Origin: Streptomyces sp. RKND-216
GTDB lineage: Bacteria; Actinomycetota; Actinomycetes; Streptomycetales; Streptomycetaceae
NCBI RefSeq assembly: GCF_004795255.1
Contig: NZ_SSBQ01000002.1
Span: forward strand, 539,001-603,000
Direction of reading: 5' to 3'
DNA: 64,000 nucleotides
The position numbers were made by a program, and so were the translations under genes. Below are positions 8,595-16,710 of this stretch, piece by piece. How positions within the stretch are numbered: the first letter of the stretch is position 1; each line of letters begins with the position of its first letter. The notes under the pieces are model-generated. The model made no database searches. It was not told where the DNA came from and saw only the letters and a program-made list of their open reading frames with translations.

Positions 8595-10004
8595 TCAGGC
8601 GAGGAACTGGCAGGTGCCGCGCGGGGTGTACTGGCCGTGGCCGGCGTGGCCGGTGTACTCCCGCCGGTCGATGACGGTGCGGCCGCGGGAGAGCACCGTC
8701 TCAACCTGTCCGGTGACGCGCTTGCCCTCGTAGGCGGAGTAGTCGACGTTCATGTGGTGGGTCTCCACCGAGAGGGTCTGCTCGGCGGTGGGGTCGTAGA
8801 GGACGATGTCGGCGTCCGAGCCGGGGGCGATGGTGCCCTTCTTCGGGTAGAGGCCGAACATCCGCGCCGGGGTCGCGCAGGCGATGTCGATCCAGCGGCG
8901 CCGGCTGATGTGGCCGTCCAGCACCGCCTGGTGCAGCAGGTCCATGCGGTGCTCGACGCCCGGCATGCCGTTGGGGATCTTGGAGAAGTCGCCGCGGCCC
9001 AGTTCCTTCTGGCCGTTGAAGCAGAACGGGCAGTGGTCCGTGGAGACCACCTGGAGGTCGTCGGTGCGCAGGCCCCGCCACAGCGCGGCCTGGTGCTCAC
9101 GGGGGCGCAGCGGGGTGCTGCACACGTACTTGGCACCCTCGAAGTCGGGTTCCGCCAGATTGTCGGTGGACAGGAAGAGGTACTGCGGGCAGGTCTCCCC
9201 GAAGACGGGGAGGTTCTTGTCCCGGGCGGCGGCGAGTTCGGCGACGGCCTCCTCGGCGGAGACGTGCACGACGTACAGCGGTGCGCCGGCGACGCGGGCG
9301 AGCTGAATGGCGCGGTGGGTGGCCTCCGCCTCCAGCAGCACCTTGCGGACCTCGCCGTGGTGACGCGGATCGGTACGGCCCGCGTCCAGCGCCTGCTGCA
9401 CCAGGACGTCGATGGCGATGCCGTTCTCGGCGTGGATCATCGTGAGGGCGCCGTTGTCGGCGCCGCGCTGCATGGCGCGCAGGATCTGGCCGTCGTCGCT
9501 GTAGAAGACGCCGGGGTAGGCCATGAACAGCTTGAAGGAGGTGATGCCCTCCTCCACGAGCAGGTCCATCTCCTTGAGCGTCGCGTCGTTGACGTCGGAG
9601 ACGATCATGTGGAAGGCGTAGTCGATCGCGCACTTGGCGTCGGCCTTGGCATGCCACTGGTCCAAACCCTCGCGCAGCGCGTGCCCCTGGGTCTGGACGG
9701 CGAAGTCGACGATGGTGGTGGTGCCGCCCCACGCGGCGGCGCGGGTGCCGGTCTCGAAGGTGTCGGAGGCGAAGGTGCCGCCGAACGGCAGCTCCATGTG
9801 GGTGTGCACGTCGACGCCGCCCGGCAGCACGTACCTGCCCGTCGCGTCGATGACGTTCCCGGCGGTCCAGCCGGCGGCGGCCTCGCTGCCGTGTGCGGCG
9901 AGCGCGGCGACGCGGCCGTCCTCGATCAGCACGTCGGCGTGGAGTTCGTCGGCGGCGGTGACGACCAGCCCGCCCCGGACGACCGTGCGGTTGCTGCTGC
10001 TCAT
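8595..10004 (-). CDS. hydA: Dihydropyrimidinase / D-hydantoinase
   Basis: 469 residues from ATG 10004, which overlaps the TGA of the upstream aminotransferase gene as ATGA. The amidohydrolase binuclear metal site is complete: GGVDVHTHMELPFGG (HxH), SFKLFMAYPG (carboxylated Lys), HAENG, VVHVSA and STDHCPF (final Asp). The enzyme opens 5,6-dihydrouracil or dihydrothymine to N-carbamoyl-beta-amino acids in the cytoplasm. Placement directly between an aminotransferase/beta-ureidopropionase pair and an oxidoreductase supports the pyrimidine role over a hydantoin-only role. The same fold gives allantoinase, but a separate and clearly better allantoinase lies at 33291-34646. Confidence 0.93.
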   Translation of the reverse strand: MSSSNRTVVRGGLVVTAADELHADVLIEDGRVAALAAHGSEAAAGWTAGNVIDATGRYVLPGGVDVHTHMELPFGGTFASDTFETGTRAAAWGGTTTIVDFAVQTQGHALREGLDQWHAKADAKCAIDYAFHMIVSDVNDATLKEMDLLVEEGITSFKLFMAYPGVFYSDDGQILRAMQRGADNGALTMIHAENGIAIDVLVQQALDAGRTDPRHHGEVRKVLLEAEATHRAIQLARVAGAPLYVVHVSAEEAVAELAAARDKNLPVFGETCPQYLFLSTDNLAEPDFEGAKYVCSTPLRPREHQAALWRGLRTDDLQVVSTDHCPFCFNGQKELGRGDFSKIPNGMPGVEHRMDLLHQAVLDGHISRRRWIDIACATPARMFGLYPKKGTIAPGSDADIVLYDPTAEQTLSVETHHMNVDYSAYEGKRVTGQVETVLSRGRTVIDRREYTGHAGHGQYTPRGTCQFLA

Positions 10005-11332
10005 GCGCGTGCGTTCCCTTCGAGTCGGGTCTGCGCCGTCTCCAGGGCGCGCTGCAGGATTCCGGCGCCCTCCTCCGCCTCGGCGACGGTCAGTGACAGC
10101 GGCGGGGCGATGCGCAGCACGCTGCCGAGGTGGCTGCCGCCCTTGCCGATGAGCAGTCCGCCTTCGCGGGCGGCCTCCAGGATGAGGGAGGCGGCCTCCG
10201 GCGAGGGCTCGTCGGTGCCGGGGCGGACCAGTTCGAGGCCGATCATCAGGCCGCGGCCGCGTACCTCGCGGACGACGTCCAGGCCGGCGACGGCGGCACG
10301 GAGCCGTTCCAGCAGCAGGCCGCCGACGCGGCGGGCGTTGCCCTGGAGGTCGTGTTCGAGGAGGTGGTTGAGGTTGGCTTTCGCGGCGGCCATGGTGACC
10401 GGGCTGCCGCCGAAGGTGGAGATGGAGTTGGCGTCCAGACAGTTCATCACCTCGGCACGGGCGACGACGCCGCCGACGGACATGCCGTTGCCGATGCCCT
10501 TGGCGAACGTCAGCATGTCGGGCGGCCCGGCCCGGTCGTGGGCCTGCCAGCCCCAGAAGTGGTCCCCGGTACGGCCCCAGCCGGTCTGCACCTCGTCGGA
10601 GATCCACAGGATGCCGTGCGCGTCGAGCACCTCGCGGAACGCGGCGAGCAACCCGTCCGGGCCGGAGGTGAAGCCGCCGACCCCCTGCACGGGCTCGGCG
10701 ATCAGCGCCGCCACTCCCCCGCGCGTCTGCCCCAGCATGTCCCGCAGGTCCGCCACACAGGCGGCGGTGAACGCGTCGTCGTCCAAGTGCGCGTAGGGGC
10801 CGCGGCTGCGCACGCCGCCGTGCACGTAGAGCGTCTGGAGCGGGGAGAGGCTGGTGGGTGACCAGGCGCTGTTGCCGGTGATGCCGACGGCGGAGAAGGA
10901 ACGGCCGTGGTAGCTGTTGCGCAGCGCCAGCACCTGGTTGGAGCGACGGTACGTGGTCGCCAGCAGGAGGGCGGCGTCGTTGGCCTCGGTGCCGGAGGTG
11001 GTGAAGAAGACCCGGGCGTCGGGGATGCCGGACAGGGCGGCGACGCGTTCGGCCAGCTCGACCATGTGGCGGTCGAGGTAGAGGGTGGAGGTGTGCAGGA
11101 TGCGCCCGGCCTGTTCGGCGACCGCCTTGGTGACCTCGGGCAGCGCGTGGGCGGTCATCGTGGTGAGGATGCCGCCGAAGAAGTCCAGGTAGCGGTTGCC
11201 GTCGGCGTCCCAGACGTGACGGCCCTCGCCGTGGGTGATCTCCATCGGACGGTCGTAGTAGAGGGCGAGCCAGTCCGGCATCACGGCCCGGTGCCGGTGG
11301 TGCAGGTCGCCCGCGGAGTGCAGGTCACTCAC
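10001..11332 (-). CDS. Class III aminotransferase, AGXT2-like (beta-alanine / beta-aminoisobutyrate type)
   Basis: 443 residues from GTG 11332, which overlaps the preceding TGA as GTGA, so translation is coupled. PLP-enzyme landmarks: SGTEANDAALLLA, SYHGRSFSAVG, ISDEVQTGWGRTG and the Schiff-base Lys in TFAKGIGNGM. The DxDGNRYLDFFGGI opening and AEPVQGVGG are close to mammalian AGXT2, which transaminates beta-aminoisobutyrate with glyoxylate or pyruvate. In this operon it would convert beta-alanine or 3-aminoisobutyrate to the semialdehyde. Use of glyoxylate as acceptor would link it to the allantoin pathway in the same window; that is inference. Confidence 0.9.
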   Translation of the reverse strand: MSDLHSAGDLHHRHRAVMPDWLALYYDRPMEITHGEGRHVWDADGNRYLDFFGGILTTMTAHALPEVTKAVAEQAGRILHTSTLYLDRHMVELAERVAALSGIPDARVFFTTSGTEANDAALLLATTYRRSNQVLALRNSYHGRSFSAVGITGNSAWSPTSLSPLQTLYVHGGVRSRGPYAHLDDDAFTAACVADLRDMLGQTRGGVAALIAEPVQGVGGFTSGPDGLLAAFREVLDAHGILWISDEVQTGWGRTGDHFWGWQAHDRAGPPDMLTFAKGIGNGMSVGGVVARAEVMNCLDANSISTFGGSPVTMAAAKANLNHLLEHDLQGNARRVGGLLLERLRAAVAGLDVVREVRGRGLMIGLELVRPGTDEPSPEAASLILEAAREGGLLIGKGGSHLGSVLRIAPPLSLTVAEAEEGAGILQRALETAQTRLEGNARA

Positions 11333-12171
11333 GGCTGCACCAGCCCGTCGTAGGCGTCCGGCCGCCGGTCGCGGTAGAAGGCCCACTGCTGCCGGACCTC
11401 GTCGATCATCGACATGTCCAGGTCGCGGACGACGAGTTCCTCCTCCTTGTCGCTGGCGACCTCGCCGACGAACTGGCCGCGCGGGTCGACGAAGTAGCTG
11501 GTGCCGTAGAAGTCGTTGTCGCCGTACTCCTCCTGACCGACGCGGTTGATGGCGGCGATGAAGTACTCGTTGGCGACCGCGGCGGCCGGCTGTTCCAGCT
11601 GCCACAGATAGGCGGACAGGCCGCGGGAGGTGGCGGAGGGGTTGTAGACGAGCTGCGCCCCGGCCAGGCCGAGCGCGCGCCAGCCCTCCGGGAAGTGGCG
11701 GTCGTAGCAGATGTAGACGCCGACCTTGCCCACCGCCGTGTCGAAGACGGGCCAGCCGAGGTTGCCGGGCTTGAAGTAGTACTTCTCCCAGAAGCCCTTG
11801 ACCTGTGGGATGTGGTGCTTGCGGTAGGTGCCGAGCACCGTGCCGTCGGCGTCGATGACGGCCGCGGTGTTGTAGTAGAAGCCCGACTGCTCGACCTCGA
11901 AAACCGGTACGACGATCACCATGCTCAACTCGCGGGCGAGGTCCTGCATCCGCCGCACGGTCGGCCCGTCGGGTACCGGCTCCGCCCACTTGTAGTGCTC
12001 GGGGTCCTGCACCTGGCAGAAGTACGGCGCGTTGAAGACCTCCTGGAAGCCGATCACTCTCGCGCCCTGCCGGGCCGCCTCCCGGGCGTGCTGCTCGTGC
12101 TTGTCGATCATCGACTCGGTGTCGCCGGTCCAGGTGGCCTGTACGAGTGCGGCGCGCACGATGTCGGGCAT
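11329..12171 (-). CDS. Beta-ureidopropionase-type nitrilase-superfamily amidohydrolase
   Basis: 280 residues, first gene of the operon. The catalytic triad of the nitrilase superfamily is readable: Glu in IGFQEVFNAPYF, Lys in YRKHHIPQVKG and Cys in VYICYDRHFPEGW. The block NPSATSRGLSAYLWQLEQ followed by ANEYFIAAINRVG is closely like eukaryotic beta-ureidopropionase. It would hydrolyse N-carbamoyl-beta-alanine or N-carbamoyl-beta-aminoisobutyrate to the beta-amino acid, CO2 and ammonia. N-carbamoylputrescine amidase is the nearest alternative, but dihydropyrimidinase next door argues against it. The 170 bp upstream, before the hairpin at 12344, should hold the operon promoter; no clear consensus was found there. 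Confidence 0.88.
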   Translation of the reverse strand: MPDIVRAALVQATWTGDTESMIDKHEQHAREAARQGARVIGFQEVFNAPYFCQVQDPEHYKWAEPVPDGPTVRRMQDLARELSMVIVVPVFEVEQSGFYYNTAAVIDADGTVLGTYRKHHIPQVKGFWEKYYFKPGNLGWPVFDTAVGKVGVYICYDRHFPEGWRALGLAGAQLVYNPSATSRGLSAYLWQLEQPAAAVANEYFIAAINRVGQEEYGDNDFYGTSYFVDPRGQFVGEVASDKEEELVVRDLDMSMIDEVRQQWAFYRDRRPDAYDGLVQP

Positions 12172-12343
12172 GAGCTGCTCCTCGAGTCCGGGCGTAGGCG
12201 ATGGCCCCGCGGTACGAACACGCGGATCGACTCGCGTAGATCAGCGTGAGGATGCGACCGTAGATCCCGTCACCGACGGTGGCAAGGGCATCGACGCGAG
12301 GTCGCCGGAACGATCTTCCCGGTGTACGGCGTACGGAGCAGTT

Positions 12344-12413
12344 CCCGCGCCGCCAGGGGTGTGTGGTCCGTGCCCTGCGACGGGCACGGACCACACACCC
12401 CTGGCGGCGCGGG
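12344..12413. terminator. Perfect 32-bp-stem hairpin, probable strong terminator
   Basis: Arms 12344-12375 and 12382-12413 are exact reverse complements over 32 bp around a 6-base loop (TGCGAC). There is no U-tract, as usual for actinomycete terminators. Removing the inserted IS/MITE cluster places it about 80 bp downstream of the ggt stop codon, so it probably terminated ggt transcription and still insulates the pyrimidine operon. Confidence 0.7.
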
Positions 12414-12449
12414 TGCTGGGACCTCTCCTGGAGCGGTCGACCTCCTAGG

Positions 12450-13501
12450 TGTATTGCTCATGAGCGTTGTTGACACTCACAGGTCTTGATCATGGCGAAG
12501 GCCTCCGTGTGTGGTGGAGGTGTCGAATCTTCACCGCACGGAGGCCTTCGTGTCCCACCGTAATGCCCGTCTGACTCCTTTGGGCAGGCGTCTGCTGGTC
12601 GATCGTGTCCGTTCCGGCCGCCCGGTGGCCCATGTGGCTGCGGAGATGGGCATATCCCGGGCCACGGCCCACAAGTGGGTCCACCGGTGGCGAGCCGAGG
12701 GCGAGCCGGGCTTGTGTGACCGCCCCAGCCGCCCGCACACGACACCGCACCGCACCGATGCCGATACCGAAGCACGGGTCTGCCGGCTGCGGACCGAACG
12801 CAAACTCGGACCCGCCCGCATCGGCCCGATCCTGGGCATGCCGCCCTCGACCGTGCACCGGATCCTCACCCGGCACGGCCTGCACCGGCTGGCCTGGATG
12901 GACCGGCCAACCGGGCGCATCATTCGCCGCTACGAACGCGAGCGGCCCGGCGAGCTGGTGCACGTGGACGTGAAGAAACTCGGGCGGATTCCCGACGGCG
13001 GCGGCTGGCGTGTCCACGGCCGCGCGGAAAGCCGCCTGACCAAGACCGGAGTCGGCTTCGACTACATCCACTCCGTCGTCGACGACTACACCCGCCTCGC
13101 CTACAGCGAGGTCCACCCCGACGAGAAGGCCGCCACCTGCGCAGGCTTCCTCCGCCGAGCCGCCGCCCACTTCGCCGCCCTCGGCATCGACCGCATCGAA
13201 AGGGTGCTGACCGACAACGCCTGGTCCTACCGCAAGAGCACCCTCTGGAAGCAGTCCCTGACCTACCTCGGCGCCACCAGCAAACGCACCCGCCCTTACC
13301 GACCGCAGACCAACGGCAAGGTCGAACGCTTCAACCGCACCCTGCTCGACGAATGGGCCTACCTGCGGCCCTACACCAGCAACGAGCAGCGGACCGCAGC
13401 TCTGCAAGACTTCCTGCACACCTACAACCACCACCGCTGCCACACCGCACTCGGCGGCCAGCCACCGATCAGCCGTGTGAACAACGCTCCGGGTCAATAC
13501 A
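12450..13501 (+). mobile_element. IS481-family insertion sequence, copy A (1052 bp)
   Basis: The element begins TGTATTG and ends CAATACA; the imperfect terminal inverted repeats share TGTATTG, then five mismatches, then GAGCGTTGTT and ACAC. It is flanked on both sides by CCTAGG (12444-12449 and 13502-13507). IS481-type elements are known to target NCTAGN and duplicate it, so both boundaries are well supported. It carries one intact transposase gene on the plus strand. Confidence 0.9.
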
Positions 13502-13506
13502 CCTAG
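12550..13506 (+). CDS. IS481-family transposase (copy A)
   Basis: 318 residues from GTG 12550, chosen for the GGAGG site 5 bases upstream and because VSHRNARLTPLGRR is the usual family start; ATG 12511 is possible but lacks a good site. An N-terminal HTH (AEMGISRATAHKWVHRW) and a second winged segment precede the DDE core: Asp in HVDVKKLGRI, Asp in VLTDNAWSY and Glu in GKVERFNRTLLDEW. The frame is intact, so the element may be active. The stop codon TAG (13504-13506) lies outside the element, inside the CCTAGG target duplication. Confidence 0.93.
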   Translation: MSHRNARLTPLGRRLLVDRVRSGRPVAHVAAEMGISRATAHKWVHRWRAEGEPGLCDRPSRPHTTPHRTDADTEARVCRLRTERKLGPARIGPILGMPPSTVHRILTRHGLHRLAWMDRPTGRIIRRYERERPGELVHVDVKKLGRIPDGGGWRVHGRAESRLTKTGVGFDYIHSVVDDYTRLAYSEVHPDEKAATCAGFLRRAAAHFAALGIDRIERVLTDNAWSYRKSTLWKQSLTYLGATSKRTRPYRPQTNGKVERFNRTLLDEWAYLRPYTSNEQRTAALQDFLHTYNHHRCHTALGGQPPISRVNNAPGQYT

Positions 13507-13507
13507 G
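13502..13507. repeat. CCTAGG target site shared by two IS481 elements
   Basis: Identical CCTAGG copies occur at 12444-12449, 13502-13507 and 14575-14580, bracketing copy A and copy B with a single shared copy between them. Because CTAG is its own complement, this one site gives the TAG stop of the plus-strand transposase (13504-13506) and of the minus-strand transposase (13505-13503). Confidence 0.85.
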
Positions 13508-14456
13508 TGTGTTGTTCGGTGAGGTTGGTGACGCGGCTGGCTGGCACGTTGCCGCTGATGCCGGTGTGGGGTCGGTGGTAGTTGTACCAGTCGAGCCAGT
13601 GGGGGAAGGCGGCTTGGCGTTCGGCTTCTGAGGTGTAGGGCTGGTGGTAGGCCCATTCTTCCAGCAGGGTGCGGTGGAAGCGTTCGACCTTTCCGTTGGT
13701 CTGGGGTCGCCAGGGCCGCGTCCAGCGGGGGCTGATGCCCAGGTCACGGCAGGTGTCGCGCCAGGTGTTCTTGGTGTAGGACCAGGCGTTGTCGGTCAGC
13801 ACCCGCTCAACGGTGATGCCCCGCGCTGCGAACCAGGCCGTAGCGCGGGTGAGGAAGCCGGCGCAGGTGTTGGCCCTCTCATCGGGCAGGTCCTCGGTGT
13901 AGGCGAGTCGTGTGTGGTCGTCCAGCGCCGTGTGCAGGAAGGCGTAGCCGGTCTGGGTGCGGTTCTTGCGTCCGGCTGCCCGGCCCAGGACCTTGTGGCC
14001 GCCGCCGTCGGGGATACGGCCGAGTTTCTTGACATCGATGTGGATCAGTTCACCGGGTCGCTCGTGTTCGTAGCGGCGTATCGGCTCGCCGGTGGCGCGG
14101 TCCAGCGTCGCGAGTGCGGGCATGTGGTGGCGGTGCAGGATGCGGTGGCAGGTGGAAGGCGCCAGGCCCGTGCGGACGGCCAGTCGCAGAGGGCCGATGC
14201 GGTGCTCGCGCCGCAGTTGCAGCACGCGGTTCTCCAGCTCGGGAACGGTCTGCCGTGGGCAGTGGTGGGGGCGGCTGGAGCGGTCACACATTCCGGCTTC
14301 GCCGTGCCGGCGGTAGCGGCCTGCCCAGCGGGCGGCGGTGGTGTGAGCGACCTGGAACCGCTCGGCTGCCCGCCGCAGCGGCCACCCGTCGTCCACGACA
14401 CAACGGGCCAGACGCAGGCGACCGGTCGGAGTCAACGGGGCGTTACGGTGGGACAC
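13503..14456 (-). CDS. IS481-family transposase (copy B)
   Basis: 317 residues from GTG 14456, preceded by GGAGG at a 5-base distance; the product starts VSHRNAPLTPTGRLRLAR. The N-terminal HTH, the DDE core (Asp in HIDVKKLGRI, Asp in VLTDNAWSY, Glu in GKVERFHRTLLEEW) and length match the family. It is clearly homologous to copy A but diverged along its whole length, so it is a different element, not a duplicate. It faces copy A tail to tail and, like it, takes its TAG stop from the target CCTAGG. The frame is intact. Confidence 0.93.
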   Translation of the reverse strand: MSHRNAPLTPTGRLRLARCVVDDGWPLRRAAERFQVAHTTAARWAGRYRRHGEAGMCDRSSRPHHCPRQTVPELENRVLQLRREHRIGPLRLAVRTGLAPSTCHRILHRHHMPALATLDRATGEPIRRYEHERPGELIHIDVKKLGRIPDGGGHKVLGRAAGRKNRTQTGYAFLHTALDDHTRLAYTEDLPDERANTCAGFLTRATAWFAARGITVERVLTDNAWSYTKNTWRDTCRDLGISPRWTRPWRPQTNGKVERFHRTLLEEWAYHQPYTSEAERQAAFPHWLDWYNYHRPHTGISGNVPASRVTNLTEQHT

Positions 14457-14574
14457 GAGGGCCTCCTGGCGTTCGGCGTAGATGTCGCAATCCACACCGG
14501 AACCAGAAGGCCCTCACCTCATGCAAGGACCACAAGCAGCGTGTCGCCTGTCACCAACGTGCCGGGACAACACA
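13508..14574 (-). mobile_element. IS481-family insertion sequence, copy B (1067 bp)
   Basis: Ends TGTGTTGT... and ...ACAACACA form imperfect inverted repeats sharing TGTGTTGT, GG and GTTGGTGAC. Flanks are CCTAGG at 13502-13507 and 14575-14580. It abuts copy A through the shared target copy, so one element inserted into the duplicated target of the other. Confidence 0.88.
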
Positions 14575-14579
14575 CCTAG

Positions 14580-14749
14580 GGCGTGTTTCGAAAGTAGCGC
14601 CGTCCGCCCGGAGGGCGGGCGGGGCGGCGTCAGGTGCGTGCAGATGCAAGGCGGAGGGAGGAAAGCGCAGCGGGCTGCGCTGACGACCGACAACGCAGCA
14701 GATGGGCGTGCATGGCGCCGCCCCGCAGGCGGGACTTTCGAAACGTGCC
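14580..14749. mobile_element. 170-bp MITE with CTAG target duplication
   Basis: Terminal inverted repeats GGCGTGTTTCGAAAGT and ACTTTCGAAACGTGCC differ at two positions. The element is flanked by direct CTAG repeats (14576-14579 and 14750-14753), the 4-bp duplication typical of IS5-group transposases. It encodes no protein and has internal GC-rich inverted repeats, so it is a non-autonomous element mobilised in trans, probably by an IS5-type transposase elsewhere. Confidence 0.75.
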
Positions 14750-14778
14750 CTAGGGCGGTCGACGGGGAAGGCGGCGCG

Positions 14779-16599
14779 TCACCGCTCCTGGCGCACCGGG
14801 TGGGGAACCATGGCGGAGCCGGCGCCGCGGCGCTCCGGCTCGGCGGCGGCCAGCCACTTGCCACGGCCCAGGCGCTCGATGCCGGTGGCGGCGCCGATCT
14901 CGCCGGTCTCCGCGAACAGGTGGCCCATGTCCTCCAGTTCGCCGCGCACGGAGCTGTCGTACAGGTCCTTCTCCAGCAGCGTCTCCTCGGTGTTGCGCTG
15001 GGTGGCACGCGGCGCGGCGATGGCCTCGGGGAGGCTCATGTCGCGGTCGACGCGGTTGACCAGGGTCTGGAGCACCGTGGTGATGATGGTGGAGCCGCCC
15101 GGCGAGCCGAGGGCGAAGGCGGCCTTGCCGTCCTCCAGCACGATGGTGGGCGACATCGACGAGCGGGGACGCTTGCCGGGGCCGGGGAGGTTCGGGTCGG
15201 GCACGTCCTCAGCCGCCGGGGCGAAGGAGAAGTCGGTCAGCTCGTTGTTGAGCAGGAAACCGCGGCCGGGCACGGTCATCGCGCTGCCGCCGATCTGCTC
15301 GATGGTGAGGGTGTACGACACGACGTTGCCCCACCGGTCGGCGGTCGTCAGGTGCGTGGTGCTGGTGCCCTCGTAGGTGAGCGGGGCGACCTGGTCGCCG
15401 CGCTCGCAGCCTGCCGGGTCGCGCGGGTCGCCGAAGGCGACCGGGCTCTTCAGCGCCTTCTCGTCGTCGACGAGGCAGGCGCGGGCGTCGGCGAACTCCT
15501 GCGACAGCAGGCCCTCGACGGGCACGTCCTCGTAGGCCGCGTCGCCGAGCCACCGGCCGCGGTCGGCGTAGGCGAGCTTGCTGGCCTCCAGGTAGTGGTG
15601 CAGGAACTCCTTCTTCGACGCATCGGAGAGGTCCTGGTTCTCCATGATGTTCAGCGCCTCGCCGACGGTGGTGCCGCCGGAGGACGACGGCGCCATGCCG
15701 TACACGTCCAGTCCGCGGTAGTCGACGTGCGTCGGGTCCTGGAACTCCACGTCGTACTCGCGCAGGTCGCGCGCCGTCATGTCGCCGGGCCGCACGACGC
15801 GGTCGGCGCCCTCGGCCACCTTCGGGTCCTGGACGGTGTCGGCGATGTCGCGGGCGAGCGGGCCCCGGTAGAAGGCGTCCACGCCCCGACGGCCGAGCGT
15901 GGTGTACGTGCGGGCCAGGTCCTTGTTGCGGATCGTGGAGCCGACCTCGGGGAGTTCGCCGCCGGGAAGGAACAGTTCGGCGCTGGCGGGGAAGTCGCGG
16001 AACCGCTTCTCGTTGTCGGCGACCTGAGAGCGGAAGGTCTCGTCGACGGTGAAGCCGCGGTGGGCGAGCTTCGCCGCGGGCCTGACGGCCTTGCGCAGCG
16101 ACGTGGTGCCCCACTCGTCGAGGGCGGCGTCCCAGGTGGCGGGGGTGCCGGGGGTGCCGACGCTGAGCCCGCTGGTGACGGCTTCGTCGAACGGCAGCGG
16201 CTCGCCGTTCTCCAGGAACAGCGTCTCGTCGGCGCTCAGCGGGGCGCGTTCGCGGCCGTCGAGGGTGTGGACGCGGCCGCTGTCGGCGTCGAAGTAGACG
16301 AAGTAGCCGCCGCCGCCGATTCCGGCGGAGAACGGCTCGGTGACACCGAGCGCGGCGGCGGTGGCCACGGCCGCGTCGACGGCGTTGCCGCCTCGTCTCA
16401 GCACGTCGACGCCGATGGCCGAGGCCTCGGGATCGACGCTCGCCACGGCGCCGCCGTAGCCGACGGCGACCGGCTCCTTGGGCGGCGTCCCGCGGTCGGA
16501 CGGCGGCGGTGCGGCCGGCGCGGCCGCGACGGACAGGGAACCCACTGCCGCCACTGCGGTGATCAGGGCCGACAGGCGGACGGAACGACGACGGCGCAT
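14779..16599 (-). CDS. ggt: Secreted gamma-glutamyltransferase
   Basis: 606 residues from ATG 16599. The N-terminus MRRRRSVRLS followed by an Ala/Val-rich stretch and AAAPAAP is a typical signal peptide, so the enzyme is exported. GGT features: RGGNAVDAAVATAAALGVTE, SAGIGGGGYFVYFD, the processing site with Thr414 in STTHLTTADRWGN, KRPRSSMSPT and GSPGGS. The precursor should split into large and small subunits at Thr414 and transfer or hydrolyse gamma-glutamyl groups of glutathione and similar peptides outside the cell. Its stop lies 25 bp from the MITE edge, and its likely terminator is now more than 2 kb away beyond the insertion cluster. Confidence 0.93.
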   Translation of the reverse strand: MRRRRSVRLSALITAVAAVGSLSVAAAPAAPPPSDRGTPPKEPVAVGYGGAVASVDPEASAIGVDVLRRGGNAVDAAVATAAALGVTEPFSAGIGGGGYFVYFDADSGRVHTLDGRERAPLSADETLFLENGEPLPFDEAVTSGLSVGTPGTPATWDAALDEWGTTSLRKAVRPAAKLAHRGFTVDETFRSQVADNEKRFRDFPASAELFLPGGELPEVGSTIRNKDLARTYTTLGRRGVDAFYRGPLARDIADTVQDPKVAEGADRVVRPGDMTARDLREYDVEFQDPTHVDYRGLDVYGMAPSSSGGTTVGEALNIMENQDLSDASKKEFLHHYLEASKLAYADRGRWLGDAAYEDVPVEGLLSQEFADARACLVDDEKALKSPVAFGDPRDPAGCERGDQVAPLTYEGTSTTHLTTADRWGNVVSYTLTIEQIGGSAMTVPGRGFLLNNELTDFSFAPAAEDVPDPNLPGPGKRPRSSMSPTIVLEDGKAAFALGSPGGSTIITTVLQTLVNRVDRDMSLPEAIAAPRATQRNTEETLLEKDLYDSSVRGELEDMGHLFAETGEIGAATGIERLGRGKWLAAAEPERRGAGSAMVPHPVRQER

Positions 16600-16710
16600 C
16601 CGAGGAAACCTCCAGTCACGTGCGTGCGCGCAGCGTAGACCCGGCTCCTCCCCGGCGTCTGCATCCCGGCCCGGACCCGCCGAAACTCGTGACATGTACT
16701 CTCCCGCCTC

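Noticed and set aside
7527..10796. A 1089-codon plus-strand frame over the dihydropyrimidinase operon
   Set aside because: Mirror frame of genes with intact active-site motifs; no start with a ribosome site and no family resemblance.
12180..12343. GATCTACG repeated about 24 bp apart upstream of the beta-ureidopropionase gene, considered as an operator
   Set aside because: Only two short copies, no palindrome, and not found before other genes in the window.
12344..12413. The 32-bp hairpin as an IS end or a recombination site
   Set aside because: It lies outside the mapped IS boundaries, has no target duplication of its own, and its position fits a terminator once the insertions are removed.
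14641..14749. MITE interior as a small coding gene
   Set aside because: No continuous frame with a start and ribosome site; it is bounded by inverted repeats and a CTAG duplication.
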